Notes: generated by a model not told the origin, from the sequence alone. Shown: positions 42,679-51,070, numbered from the stretch's first letter. The stretch: 64,000 bases of DNA from Mycobacterium aquaticum (GCF_002086485.1 NZ_MVHF01000025.1:41934-105933), one strand, 5' to 3'. Numbers and translations are program-made.

Positions 42679-43083
42679 TCAGTACGCCATGGCCTGGGCT
42701 CGGCGGACCACCTCACGGGCCTGGTGGGAATGCAGCGCGTCAACCGGGCGCGCATTGGCCTGCCGGTCGGTCGAGCCGTCGCGGCTGATGGTCAGCGACG
42801 CATCGGGCGTGAACAACCAGCGCACGATCTCGGTGCTGCGATAACCCCCGTCACTGAGCACCACGAGCAATCCCGGCAGGGACTTCACCACATGCCCGGA
42901 GGCATCGAAGAAGATCTTGGGCACCACGAGCACCCCGTCGCGGCGCACCGCGATGAGGTGGCCTTCACGCAGTTGTTGGTGCACTTTGGTGACGGAAATG
43001 CCGAGCATGTCGGCGACAGTAGGAAGGTCATAGACGGCTTCACCGGGATCAAGAACGTCATCGGCGGCCGGAATGCTGCTCAC
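42679..43083 (-). CDS. DNA-binding protein of the Rv2175c family (probable PknL substrate)
   Basis: A 134-residue winged/helix-turn-helix protein. The HTH lies in YDLPTVADMLGISVTKVHQQ, followed by a basic segment (LREGHLIAVRRDGVLVVPK). In M. tuberculosis the homologue Rv2175c binds DNA weakly and loses binding when phosphorylated by the neighbouring kinase PknL. The frame runs far upstream, antisense to pknL, but GTG 43083 is preceded by TAGAAT 7 nt away and gives a length close to the homologue. The short N-terminal region before the HTH (SIPAADDVLDPGEAV) is where I would expect the phosphorylated Thr in Rv2175c; no Thr is seen there, so the regulatory site may differ. Confidence 0.85.
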   Translation of the reverse strand: MSSIPAADDVLDPGEAVYDLPTVADMLGISVTKVHQQLREGHLIAVRRDGVLVVPKIFFDASGHVVKSLPGLLVVLSDGGYRSTEIVRWLFTPDASLTISRDGSTDRQANARPVDALHSHQAREVVRRAQAMAY

Positions 43084-43090
43084 CGCACCG

Positions 43091-43121
43091 ATTCTAGGAC
43101 TACCCGGGCGACTCGTAACAT
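43091..43121. promoter_or_regulatory. Back-to-back -10 boxes of the Rv2175c-like gene and pknL
   Basis: ATTCTA (43091-43096) is TAGAAT on the minus strand, 7 nt before GTG 43083. TAACAT (43116-43121) is on the plus strand, 7 nt before GTG 43129. Both predict leaderless messages. Only 19 bp separate the two hexamers, so the -35 regions overlap and two polymerases could not occupy both. Confidence 0.65.
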
Positions 43122-43128
43122 GTGTTCG

Positions 43129-44370
43129 GTGGAGGCGCACCAGCAATCGGACCCGCTCGTCGGCACCGTGCTGGATCGGCGGTATGAGGTTCAGACTCCG
43201 ATCGCCACCGGTGGGATGTCGACGGTCTATCGCGGACTCGACACCCGACTCGACCGTCCGGTCGCCATCAAGGTCATGGATTCGCGGTACGCCGGTGACG
43301 CCCATTTCCTCGCACGGTTCCAGCGGGAGGCCCGGGCGGTGGCCCGGCTGAGCCATCCCGGGCTGGTGGCGGTCTACGACCAGGGCGGCGGGGGCACCGC
43401 TCATCAGCCGCCGTTTCTCGTGATGGAGCTCATCGAGGGCGGAACGCTACGGGAGTTGCTGACCGAGCGGGGCCCGATGCCGCCGCACGCAGTGGCCGCC
43501 GTCCTGACCCCGGTACTGGGCGGGCTCGCCGTGGCGCACCGCGCAGGCCTGGTACATCGTGACATCAAGCCGGAGAACGTGCTGATCTCCGATGGCGGCG
43601 ACGTGAAGATCGCCGATTTCGGGCTCGTGCGCGCGGTCGCCGAAGCCAAGATCACTTCCACCAGCGTGATTCTCGGTACGGCGGCATACCTGTCGCCCGA
43701 GCAGGTCAGCACCGGTGACGCCGACCCACGCAGCGACGTCTACGCAGTGGGCATCCTGACGTACGAACTGCTCTCCGGCACGACGCCGTTCACCGGCGAC
43801 TCCGCGCTCTCCGTCGCCTATCAGCGGATGGACCACGACGTGCGACCGCCCAGCACCGTGATCGCCGGTGTGCCACCGGAGTTCGACGCGCTGGTGCGCC
43901 GGGCCACCGCGCGCGACCCCGCGGACCGCTACGCCGACGCCGACGAGATGGGCGACGATCTGCACGATATCGTCGCCGAACTCGGGCTGCCCGCCTTCCG
44001 GGTCCCGGCACCGCGGAACTCCGCACAGCACCTGGCAGCGACGCGGGTCCACAGCCGCCAGGATCCGCCCGCCGAGATGACGCCACCGCCTGCGCCGCAA
44101 CCGGCTCATCCCCCGGTGCCGCCCCGGCAACTGACGCGAGAACTGACCCGAGACCAAGACTGGGTGGCGGTTGCTGACGACTCCGGCGAATACACCGAAT
44201 ACCGGGCTGCGGCAACGAGATTCGCCGGAATCGAGATGAGCGAGTTCTACTGGGCGCAGCAACGCGCGAAGCGTGCGCTGGCGTTCTGGGTGATCGCCGT
44301 GCTGACGTTCACCGGGCTCGTGGCCGCGGCGGCGTGGACGCTGGGCAGCAACATCGCTGCGCTCATCTGA
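43129..44370 (+). CDS. pknL: Serine/threonine protein kinase PknL
   Basis: A membrane-anchored Hanks-type kinase of 413 residues. The P-loop is ATGGMSTVYRG, the ATP lysine K48 (VAIKVMDSRY), the catalytic loop HRDIKPEN with D145, the metal-binding DFG at D163, and the activation-loop Thr/Ser are around ITSTSVILGTAAY. A Pro-rich juxtamembrane linker (~300-370) leads to one transmembrane helix at ~384-405 (AFWVIAVLTFTGLVAAAAWT), and only a few residues lie outside. There is no PASTA or other sensor, unlike PknB. The GTG at 43129 (VEAHQQSDPLVG) is chosen over ATG 43120 because the latter overlaps the -10 hexamer, and the M. tuberculosis protein begins in the same place as I recall. Confidence 0.95.
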   Translation: MEAHQQSDPLVGTVLDRRYEVQTPIATGGMSTVYRGLDTRLDRPVAIKVMDSRYAGDAHFLARFQREARAVARLSHPGLVAVYDQGGGGTAHQPPFLVMELIEGGTLRELLTERGPMPPHAVAAVLTPVLGGLAVAHRAGLVHRDIKPENVLISDGGDVKIADFGLVRAVAEAKITSTSVILGTAAYLSPEQVSTGDADPRSDVYAVGILTYELLSGTTPFTGDSALSVAYQRMDHDVRPPSTVIAGVPPEFDALVRRATARDPADRYADADEMGDDLHDIVAELGLPAFRVPAPRNSAQHLAATRVHSRQDPPAEMTPPPAPQPAHPPVPPRQLTRELTRDQDWVAVADDSGEYTEYRAAATRFAGIEMSEFYWAQQRAKRALAFWVIAVLTFTGLVAAAAWTLGSNIAALI

Positions 44371-44388
44371 CCGCCACGGCCGAATGTC

Positions 44389-45777
44389 CTAGTCGCGCAA
44401 CATCTCCGCGACCAGGAATGCCAGCTCAAGGCTCTGCTGGGTGTTGAGCCTCGGATCGCACGCCGTCTCGTAGCGGCCGGCCAGGTCCGAATCCGAAATG
44501 TCCTGCGCCCCACCGAGACATTCGGTGACGTTCTCGCCGGTGATCTCGACGTGGATGCCACCCGGATGAGTGCCGAGAGCGTGGTGCACCTCGAAGAAGC
44601 CCTGCACCTCGTCCACGATGCGGTCGAAATGCCGGGTCTTGTAGCCGGTCGACGATTCGTGGGTGTTGCCGTGCATCGGGTCGCACTGCCAGACCACCTG
44701 ATGGCCGGTGGCCTGCACCTTCTCGATGATCGGAGGCAGCAGATCGCGCACCTTGTTGTTGCCCATGCGGGTCACCAGGGTCAGCCGGCCGGGCTCGTTG
44801 TGCGGATCGAGCCGTTCGACGTACTCGACGGCCAGTTCCGGCGACGTCGTCGGCCCCAGCTTCACCCCGATCGGGTTGGCGATCACCTCGGCGAAGGCGA
44901 TGTGCGCGCCGTCGAGTTGCCGGGTGCGCTCACCGATCCACAGGTAATGCGCGGACTGGTTGTACAGCCGGGGCGTGCCGTCCAGCTCGTCGGACAGCCG
45001 CAGCATCGCGCGCTCGTAATCCAGCACGAGGGCCTCGTGGCTGGCGAAGATCTCCGCGGTCTGCAGGTTGCGATCGGCCACCCCACACGCCGACATGAAT
45101 CGCAACCCCCGGTCGATCTCACCGGCGAGCGCCTCGTACCGGGCACCCGCCGGCGAGGTCCGGACGAACTCGCGGTTCCAGTCGTGCACGAGATGCAGCG
45201 AAGCCAGGCCCGACGAGGTCAACGCGCGGACCATGTTCATCGCCGCGCTGGCGTTGGCGTAGGCGCGCACCAACCGCGACGGATCGTGGGCGCGGACCGC
45301 GGCGTCCGGGGCGAATCCGTTGACCATGTCGCCGCGGTAGGACTCCAAGCCCAACGCGTCGATGTCGGTCGACCGCGGCTTGGCGTACTGCCCGGCGATG
45401 CGCGCCACCTTCACCACCGGCATGCTCGCGCCGTACGTCAGCACAACGGCCATCTGCAGCAACGTGCGGATGTTGGCCCTGATGTGGGGCTCGGTGTTGT
45501 CGACGAACGTCTCGGCGCAGTCACCGCCCTGCAGCAGGAACGCCTTGCCGAGCGCAACCTCGGCGAGCTGACCCTTGAGCTTCTCGATCTCCGACGGCAC
45601 GGTGACCGGCGGCACACTCTCCAGAACCGTCCGCATGGCCTTGGCGGCATCGGCGTCCCAGCTGGGCTGCTGTGCGGCCGGCCGGGCCAGGGCGGCGTCC
45701 AGACGCTGCCGCAGCTCGTCGGTCAACGGTGGCAGCGGCGGCAGCTGCTCGATGGGAATGTCGACGGTCCAGTTCAC
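44389..45777 (-). CDS. aroG: 3-deoxy-D-arabino-heptulosonate 7-phosphate synthase, class II
   Basis: First enzyme of the shikimate pathway, condensing phosphoenolpyruvate and erythrose 4-phosphate. The 462-residue sequence is a class II (plant-like) DAHP synthase: FLLQGGDCAETF binds PEP and metal near residue 85. RIAGQYAKPRS, WIGERTRQLDGAH, KLGPTTSPEL and WQCDPMHGNT are conserved. The mycobacterial enzyme is allosterically inhibited by aromatic amino acids and partners chorismate mutase. The start is GTG 45777; TACCAT 6 nt before it suggests a leaderless transcript. Convergent with pknL (18 bp between stops). Confidence 0.96.
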   Translation of the reverse strand: MNWTVDIPIEQLPPLPPLTDELRQRLDAALARPAAQQPSWDADAAKAMRTVLESVPPVTVPSEIEKLKGQLAEVALGKAFLLQGGDCAETFVDNTEPHIRANIRTLLQMAVVLTYGASMPVVKVARIAGQYAKPRSTDIDALGLESYRGDMVNGFAPDAAVRAHDPSRLVRAYANASAAMNMVRALTSSGLASLHLVHDWNREFVRTSPAGARYEALAGEIDRGLRFMSACGVADRNLQTAEIFASHEALVLDYERAMLRLSDELDGTPRLYNQSAHYLWIGERTRQLDGAHIAFAEVIANPIGVKLGPTTSPELAVEYVERLDPHNEPGRLTLVTRMGNNKVRDLLPPIIEKVQATGHQVVWQCDPMHGNTHESSTGYKTRHFDRIVDEVQGFFEVHHALGTHPGGIHVEITGENVTECLGGAQDISDSDLAGRYETACDPRLNTQQSLELAFLVAEMLRD

Positions 45778-45781
45778 CCGT

Positions 45782-46360
45782 TCATGGTAACCGCCGGTTA
45801 AGGCCGGTTTCTGTGGCCTGAGTGGACTCGACCTGCGGTGCGGGCCCCGTTCCGCTGATCAAGTGGACCTGCGGCGCCTGCCCCGTTGCGCTGATCAAGT
45901 GGAACCGCTCCAGGTTCTGCCGCGCGTCGACGAGCGCGTCGTGCGCGTCGCGCGATCGCGGTGGCATCCGCGGCGAACCGCGATCCTCCCAGAGCTGGCG
46001 CAGCTCACGGGTGAACCGAGGGATGGCCTGCGGCAGCTCGGTCATCGGGCCCCACAGCTGACACAGCACCACATGGTCGTAGGCCCCCACCCAGGCCCAC
46101 AGCTCGATCGGCTCGTCACCGTCGATGCCGAAGAATTCCTCGAGCTCCTCGCGAATCTGGCGGCGGGACCGCCACAGCTTCGACGACGGCGAGGGCAGCT
46201 TCGGCAGCACATGCTTGCGCACCCAGCGGCCCGCCCGTTCCGGGTCGAATTCCGTTGATATCGCGTAGTATTCGCGACCGTCTTCGGCGACCACGCCGAT
46301 CGAGATCAGGTCGATGGTGCGACCGTCGTCGATGAACTCGGTGTCGTAGAAGTAACGCAT
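45782..46360 (-). CDS. RNase AS-like DEDDh 3'-5' exoribonuclease (Rv2179c-like)
   Basis: A 192-residue exoribonuclease-like protein. In M. tuberculosis, Rv2179c (RNase AS) degrades RNA 3'-5' and prefers poly(A). The DEDDh residues are in MRYFYDTEFIDDG (D and E), WVGAYDHVV (D) and DAHDALVDAR (H and D). The start MRYFYDTEF at 46360 is fixed by the catalytic motif and by overlap with the upstream gene's TGA (TGATG). The C-terminal ~35 residues are unusual: HLISATGQAPQV then HLISGTGPAPQV, encoded by a 36-bp tandem duplication, absent from the shorter homologue as I recall it. Four bp separate the stop from aroG. Confidence 0.85.
   Translation of the reverse strand: MRYFYDTEFIDDGRTIDLISIGVVAEDGREYYAISTEFDPERAGRWVRKHVLPKLPSPSSKLWRSRRQIREELEEFFGIDGDEPIELWAWVGAYDHVVLCQLWGPMTELPQAIPRFTRELRQLWEDRGSPRMPPRSRDAHDALVDARQNLERFHLISATGQAPQVHLISGTGPAPQVESTQATETGLNRRLP
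45784..45789 (-). promoter_or_regulatory. Candidate -10 (TACCAT) of aroG inside the exoribonuclease 3' end
   Basis: TACCAT on the minus strand ends 6 nt before GTG 45777, fitting a leaderless aroG promoter. It lies within the last codons of the upstream gene. Confidence 0.5.
45831..45902 (-). repeat. 36-bp tandem duplication at the 3' end of the RNase AS-like gene
   Basis: Two adjacent 36-bp units (45831-45866 and 45867-45902) match at 32 of 36 positions. As the unit is a multiple of three, it preserves the frame and adds a duplicated 12-residue peptide. Copy number could vary between strains. Confidence 0.85.
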
Positions 46361-47223
46361 CAGGCCACCTGCCCCGGCGCAGGCGCGGCGTGGATCTCCC
46401 GATCCAGCTGCTTGTCGACCGCGGCGTCGTCGGGGAACTTCGGTGTCCCGGCGATCGCGTCCTGGACCCACAGCTTGGCCTGCACCACCGGACGGCGCAA
46501 CCAGCGCTCACGCTCCAGGGCGCGGTGCATCTTGCGGGGCCTGGTGGTGTAGCGCCAACGCGCCCACGGCGCATGCGGCCGCGACAGCCTGATGGCCCCG
46601 ACGAACAGCAACGGGGTGATGAACATACCCACCAATCCGGTCCACACCTTGCCTTTGAGCAACACCACGACCGCGAGCAGCAGGGTGATCACCGCGACCA
46701 CCACCACGACCGTCCTTGCGAAGACGGTCTGATCCTCACGCCAGATATTGATATCGAAAAATGACAGCGGATTGAAACCCAGGATCAGCAACCCCGCCAC
46801 GGCCACAGCGGCGAACACCGCGTCCACCGAGGTGCGACCGTCCTCCTCCCAGTACACGTCGGAAAGGTGAAGGACCAGCGCGAACTCGTCGAGCACCAGC
46901 GCCGCACCGATGCCGAAGAACGTCGAGGCCACGGCGAATTCGGGAACCCCACCACTGACCGACAACGTCACCATCGTGATCCCGGAGAGCATCACCAGGA
47001 TGATTCCGATCACCATGTGGTGAATGTGCATGCCGCCGCCGCCCTGCGAAACCGAGATGTTGCGGGGCTGCCACCACTTGGGCGGCTTGTCGCTGTTTGC
47101 GTGCCGACGGATGTAACGCACCAGGGTTCGGGTCACGAAGAACGTGAGGATGAACGCCACCAGGCAGCACAGCAAGGGCAGGCGATCGCGGGTCACGAGA
47201 TAGAGGTGGGCGGTCACGTGCAC
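46360..47223 (-). CDS. Multi-pass membrane protein (Rv2180c-like)
   Basis: About 287 residues with six or so predicted helices: PLLCCLVAFILTFFVTRTLV, MVIGIILVMLSGITMVTLSV, FGIGAALVLDEFALVLHL, AVFAAVAVAGLLILG, TVVVVVAVITLLLAVVV and GLVGMFITPLLFVGAI. The first loop contains GGGGMHIHHMVIGI, a His-rich stretch that could bind metal, and the C-terminus is basic and amphipathic. No enzyme family is recognised. Several starts are possible: GTG 47223 follows TAAGTT by 8 nt and is used; GTG 47271 would add 16 residues. It ends overlapping the RNase start (TGATG), so the two are co-translated. Confidence 0.7.
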   Translation of the reverse strand: MHVTAHLYLVTRDRLPLLCCLVAFILTFFVTRTLVRYIRRHANSDKPPKWWQPRNISVSQGGGGMHIHHMVIGIILVMLSGITMVTLSVSGGVPEFAVASTFFGIGAALVLDEFALVLHLSDVYWEEDGRTSVDAVFAAVAVAGLLILGFNPLSFFDINIWREDQTVFARTVVVVVAVITLLLAVVVLLKGKVWTGLVGMFITPLLFVGAIRLSRPHAPWARWRYTTRPRKMHRALERERWLRRPVVQAKLWVQDAIAGTPKFPDDAAVDKQLDREIHAAPAPGQVA

Positions 47224-47291
47224 GCTGACAAAACTTACGCCGAGCAGAGCGCGCCGGGGCCGTGGATTCACCCGTGCCAGGTGGCCACCGA

Positions 47292-47297
47292 TAGTCT
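47292..47297 (+). promoter_or_regulatory. Candidate -10 (TAGTCT) of mptC
   Basis: TAGTCT lies 9 nt before ATG 47307, with GAGG between them, so a very short leader is likely. Confidence 0.35.
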
Positions 47298-47306
47298 GTT
47301 GAGGAC

Positions 47307-48602
47307 ATGAGTACGCGGAAGGCGCCCGGCTGGGCTGGTTGGGCACCGACCATCGCATGGCGAATTTTCCAGCTGCTGACTTTGGCGGCGCTGGCCTGGG
47401 CTGGTTACAAGCTGCTCGGCCACACCCCGTACCGCATCGACATCGACGTCTACCGGATGGGCGGAAGGGCCTGGCTGGACGGCAAGCCGCTGTACTCCGA
47501 CGGCGCCATCTTCCACACTCAGGGCGGGCTGGATCTGCCGTTCACCTATCCCCCGCTGGCCGCCATCTCGTTTGCTCCGTTCGCCTGGCTGTCCCTGCCT
47601 GCCGCCAGCGCCGCGATCACGCTGACCACGCTGGTGTTGCTGATCGCCTCGACCGTCCTGGTGCTGACCCGGCTCGATGTCTGGCCGCAGACCACGGTCA
47701 CCTCCGAACCGGCCTGGCTGCGTCGCTGCTGGCTGGCCGCCGCCGTGGTCGCTCCCGCGGTGGTCTACCTCGAGCCGATTCGGTCCAACTTCGAGTTCGG
47801 CCAGATCAACGTCGTGCTGATGACACTGGTGATCGCGGACTGCGTACCGCGGCGTACCCCGTGGCCGCGCGGCATCCTGCTGGGCGTGGCCATCGCGGTC
47901 AAGCTCACCCCCGCCGTGTTCCTGCTGTACTTCCTGTTGCGCCGCGATGTCCGGACCCTGCTGTGGACTGCCGGCTCGACCGTCGTCGCGACACTCGCCG
48001 GCTTCGCCCTGGCCGCTCGGGATTCGGTGGAGTACTGGACCGAAACCGTCCGCAACACCGACCGGATCGGCACCGCGACGCTGAACACGAACCAGAACAT
48101 CGCGGGCGTGCTGGCTCGCCTAGGCCTCGGCGAGGCCCCCCGCTTCGTGCTGTGGGTGCTGGCCTGCCTGGCGGTGTTGGCGCTGACCGTGTGGGCCGCG
48201 CATCGCGCGCTGCGCGTCGCATCGATCGATCCGGACCAGGCCGACGCGTCGTCGATGCTGGCGTTGATCTGCGTGGCTATGTTCGGGCTGGTCGTCTCCC
48301 CGGTGTCGTGGTCGCACCACTGGGTCTGGACGCTGCCGACACTGCTGGTGACCGGAGTCGTCGCTTATCGGCGCCGCAACGCCGCGCTGACCGCGGTCAC
48401 GGTGGCCGGGATGGCGCTGACGATCTGGACACCGATCACTCTGATGTCACCGCACCACGAGACTGCCGCATCCCTGTGGCGGCAGCTGGTCGGCTGCTCG
48501 TATGTGTGGTGGGCGCTGGCCGTGATCGCGGTGACCGGGCTGACGTCGACGGCACATGCCGGCGACCGCACCAGCCACGCAGCGGTTGCGTCGTACCGAT
48601 AA
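47307..48602 (+). CDS. mptC: Alpha-1,2-mannosyltransferase MptC (lipomannan/LAM branching, GT87)
   Basis: A polytopic GT-C mannosyltransferase of 431 residues with 10-11 predicted helices. It is the counterpart of Rv2181, which adds single alpha-1,2-mannose branches to the lipomannan/lipoarabinomannan core and caps using polyprenyl-phosphomannose. The GT87-type acidic site is in the first large loop, PYRIDIDVYRMGGRAWLDGK, and FTYPPLAAISFAPFAWL, FEFGQINVVLM, LNTNQNIAGVL and SPVSWSHHWVW follow. The last motif is strongly conserved in this family. Together with mptA and pimB' in this window it covers three steps of the same glycolipid pathway. Confidence 0.88.
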   Translation: MSTRKAPGWAGWAPTIAWRIFQLLTLAALAWAGYKLLGHTPYRIDIDVYRMGGRAWLDGKPLYSDGAIFHTQGGLDLPFTYPPLAAISFAPFAWLSLPAASAAITLTTLVLLIASTVLVLTRLDVWPQTTVTSEPAWLRRCWLAAAVVAPAVVYLEPIRSNFEFGQINVVLMTLVIADCVPRRTPWPRGILLGVAIAVKLTPAVFLLYFLLRRDVRTLLWTAGSTVVATLAGFALAARDSVEYWTETVRNTDRIGTATLNTNQNIAGVLARLGLGEAPRFVLWVLACLAVLALTVWAAHRALRVASIDPDQADASSMLALICVAMFGLVVSPVSWSHHWVWTLPTLLVTGVVAYRRRNAALTAVTVAGMALTIWTPITLMSPHHETAASLWRQLVGCSYVWWALAVIAVTGLTSTAHAGDRTSHAAVASYR

Positions 48603-48635
48603 ACCAGCTCAGCTGGCCCAGGCTGAACTGCCGGC

Positions 48636-49364
48636 TCAGCCGGCGGCCGCCTGCGGAAGGCGCGCTGCCGGATTCCCCGTCGCGGCGCTCGCGGGACCGG
48701 ACTTCACGTCCGCGGCGTAGAGGTCGACGTACTCCTGGCCGGACAGGCTCATCAGCTCGTACATCACCTCGTCGATCACCGCACGCTCGATGAAGCGGTT
48801 GCCCGCCAGGCCGTCGAAACGGCTGAAGTCCATCGGCTTGCCGAATCGCACCTCGACGCGGCCGAACTTCCACATCTTGCTTCCGGGCGGGTTCACGACA
48901 TTGGTGCCGACCATCGCGACCGGAATGACCGGAACTCCGGTCTGCAGGGCCAGCCGGGCCAGGCCGGTCTTGCCCTTGTAGAGCCGTCCGTCCGGGGAAC
49001 GGGTGCCCTCTGGGTACATGCCGAGCAGCTTGCCCTCGCTGAGGATGCGTTCGGCGGTGGTCAACGCGCTCTGCGCCGAATCGGCATCGGTCCGGTCGAT
49101 CGGAACCTGTCCGGCCACCGTGTAGAACCACCGGGTGAACCAGCCCTTGATCCCCGTTCCGGTGAAGTACTCGGCCTTGGCCAGGAAGGTGATGCGGCGG
49201 CTCACCACCAGCGGCAGATAGAAACTGTCTGCCACCGCCAGATGGTTACTGGCCAAGATCACCGCACCGGACGCCGGAACATGCTCAAGCCCAGTGACTT
49301 TCGGCCGACCGAGCAAGGACAGCAAGGGTCCCATGAAGATGAACTTGAAAAGCCAGTACCACAT
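48636..49364 (-). CDS. 1-acyl-glycerol-3-phosphate acyltransferase-like protein (PlsC family)
   Basis: A 242-residue acyltransferase. The catalytic NHxxxxD is NHLAVADSF, the second motif is MYPEGTRSPDGRLYKGKTGL, and PVIPVAMVGTNVV corresponds to motif IV. A hydrophobic N-terminus (MWYWLFKFIFMGPLLSLLG) associates with the membrane. The substrate may be lysophosphatidic acid or another lysolipid such as a mannosylated phosphoinositide; the neighbours favour an envelope glycolipid, but this is inference. ATG 49364 has a GGGGAGGG ribosome binding site; the longer frame is rejected. Convergent with mptC. Confidence 0.88.
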   Translation of the reverse strand: MWYWLFKFIFMGPLLSLLGRPKVTGLEHVPASGAVILASNHLAVADSFYLPLVVSRRITFLAKAEYFTGTGIKGWFTRWFYTVAGQVPIDRTDADSAQSALTTAERILSEGKLLGMYPEGTRSPDGRLYKGKTGLARLALQTGVPVIPVAMVGTNVVNPPGSKMWKFGRVEVRFGKPMDFSRFDGLAGNRFIERAVIDEVMYELMSLSGQEYVDLYAADVKSGPASAATGNPAARLPQAAAG

Positions 49365-49450
49365 GGACCCTCCCCATCGGAATGCTCTGGGACAACTGTA
49401 CTCAGGGGTTGTGGCGGCTACCACCGGACCGCCCGTCTGCGAGACCGGTC

Positions 49451-49831
49451 TCACTCCTCGACGGTGACGGGAATGTGCTGGTAGCGGCCGGGCCCTGCGG
49501 GTGGTGAATCGTCGGGCGACGGAGAATCCGGTCCACCGTCAGGAGTCGGCGGTTCCGGGGGGTGCGCATCGTTGTCGAGCACCGCACGGATCACCGTCAG
49601 CAGCGCGACACTGTGCTCGGCGATCACGCCGAGCAGCGGATGCTGCTCACCGTTGATCAGTGCCGCCAGCGCGCACACCGGGCACCACACCTGCTGGCAT
49701 TTGCCGGGAACCCCGGCCGCGCTTGCGGCCAAACCGGCCGCCGCGAGCCGTACGGCAGGGTCGAGCCGGTCGAGGATGGCCTGTGCCAACTCCCGTAGCT
49801 CCGGGCCCAGGTCGGGATGAGACCCACTCAT
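49451..49831 (-). CDS. Small protein with Cys cluster (Rv2183c-like)
   Basis: A 126-residue protein of unknown function. An N-terminal helical half (PELRELAQAILDRLDPAVRL) is followed by KCQQVWCPVC, a Cys triad that could bind zinc or a cluster, and by a Pro/Asp/Ser-rich C-terminus (PPEPPTPDGGPDSPSPDDSP). Two in-frame ATGs exist. The one at 49831 is chosen because GGAGGT lies 9 nt before it while only 0-1 nt before the first, and because it overlaps the ATPase TGA as ATGA. The coupling suggests joint function with the ArsA-like ATPase. Confidence 0.7.
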   Translation of the reverse strand: MSGSHPDLGPELRELAQAILDRLDPAVRLAAAGLAASAAGVPGKCQQVWCPVCALAALINGEQHPLLGVIAEHSVALLTVIRAVLDNDAHPPEPPTPDGGPDSPSPDDSPPAGPGRYQHIPVTVEE

Positions 49832-51069
49832 GCCGGCCATACCTCCGGATCCGGTCGAAAACGCACCGTCAGCTCACTGCCCCGTAACTGGGCGTCCGTC
49901 ACGATGCATCGCCGCAGCACGGACGCCAACCGAACCCGGCGTCGCACACCTGAAACACCGATGATCAAGTCGTCGCCTACCCGGCCAAGCGTCAGCGCGG
50001 ATGAGTCGACCTGCGGCAACTCTAGCCGTAACCGGTAGACCGCCTCGAGCCCAGACCCCGATTCGCGGTCCACGACCGGACGCAACGGCCCCGGCGGTGG
50101 CGTGCCGTCGCGCCTGCGGGCGCACTCGAGCAGCTCCCCCAGCGCCTTGGGGCCGATCGGTTCCCCGGCCAGGTGCGGCACCATCACCAGCTGCACGTCG
50201 CCGATGGACCCGGCGAGTTGGTCCAGCACGGTGCGCTGCTCGGCGATCCGCTCGGAGTACCAGTCGAACGCCGGATGCGCGGGAAGATTCGAATACTCGA
50301 ACGAATCATCCTGCACCAAAACCTGATTGACGATCAGTTCGGCCACACCCACGCCCATCAACGCCAGCGACCCCAGCGTGCGGATCGCCTCGGCAGCGAC
50401 CACGCGCTCAGCCGTGAGCACCAGATGGGCGCTCACCTGCTCGCCGTCGGTGAGCAGGGAACTCAAGCGCGAGACGCCCGCATCGATGCGCTCGAGCAAC
50501 GCCACGATGGCCGCGTTCTCAGCGCCGCCCGACAACCGGCGATGCCGGGGCCAGGCCCGTTCCAGGTACAGCCCGAATGTCGCTGGCAGAGTGAGCATCC
50601 GCAACGCGTCGGCGGTGGAGGCGCAGTCCACCACGACGTGGTCCCACCGACCCGACGCGGCGAGCTCCCCCACCTCGTGCAGGCCGAGCACTTCCTGAAT
50701 CCCCGGCAGCGCCGAAAGTTCCTCCGGCGCAACGTCTCCCAGATCCGATTCGCTGAACCGCTCGGACAGCGGCGTGACCACCTCGAGCCAGCGGGCCTCC
50801 AGCAGGGCCAGGGTGTCCAGCGCAAGGGCATCGAGAAAGCCGCCGCCGACGTCGGCATCGTCGGCCAGGACCCTGGTAGGTGCCCGCTGCCCGGTCGGGG
50901 TCAGCACAGTGCCGAGGACGTCACCCGTCGAATGCGCCTGGTCGGTGGAGACGATGAGCACCCGTAGCCCGGCCCGGGCGTCACGTACCGCGGTCGCGGT
51001 TGCCAGCGTCGACTTGCCCACCCCGCCCTTGCCGACGAACAGGCTGATCCGCGCCCCATCACCGCTCAG
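49828..51069 (-). CDS. ArsA/Get3-like ATPase (Rv2184c-like), probable CTG start
   Basis: A P-loop ATPase of the ArsA/Get3/MinD class, about 413 residues. The deviant Walker A is complete only if translation starts upstream of GTG 51021: SLFVGKGGVGKSTLA (residues ~9-23 from CTG 51069). Switch I/II-like stretches are LIVSTDQAHSTGDVLG and VVVDCASTADALRML. No ATG, GTG or TTG occurs in frame between the upstream stop and 51021. CTG at 51069 has GAGGTG 7 nt upstream, lies one base after the preceding TGA and restores the P-loop, so I use it with caution. Starting at 51021 would leave only GKST. Substrate unknown; relatives target tail-anchored proteins or move metalloids. Confidence 0.72.
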   Translation of the reverse strand: MSGDGARISLFVGKGGVGKSTLATATAVRDARAGLRVLIVSTDQAHSTGDVLGTVLTPTGQRAPTRVLADDADVGGGFLDALALDTLALLEARWLEVVTPLSERFSESDLGDVAPEELSALPGIQEVLGLHEVGELAASGRWDHVVVDCASTADALRMLTLPATFGLYLERAWPRHRRLSGGAENAAIVALLERIDAGVSRLSSLLTDGEQVSAHLVLTAERVVAAEAIRTLGSLALMGVGVAELIVNQVLVQDDSFEYSNLPAHPAFDWYSERIAEQRTVLDQLAGSIGDVQLVMVPHLAGEPIGPKALGELLECARRRDGTPPPGPLRPVVDRESGSGLEAVYRLRLELPQVDSSALTLGRVGDDLIIGVSGVRRRVRLASVLRRCIVTDAQLRGSELTVRFRPDPEVWPA

Positions 51070-51070
51070 G

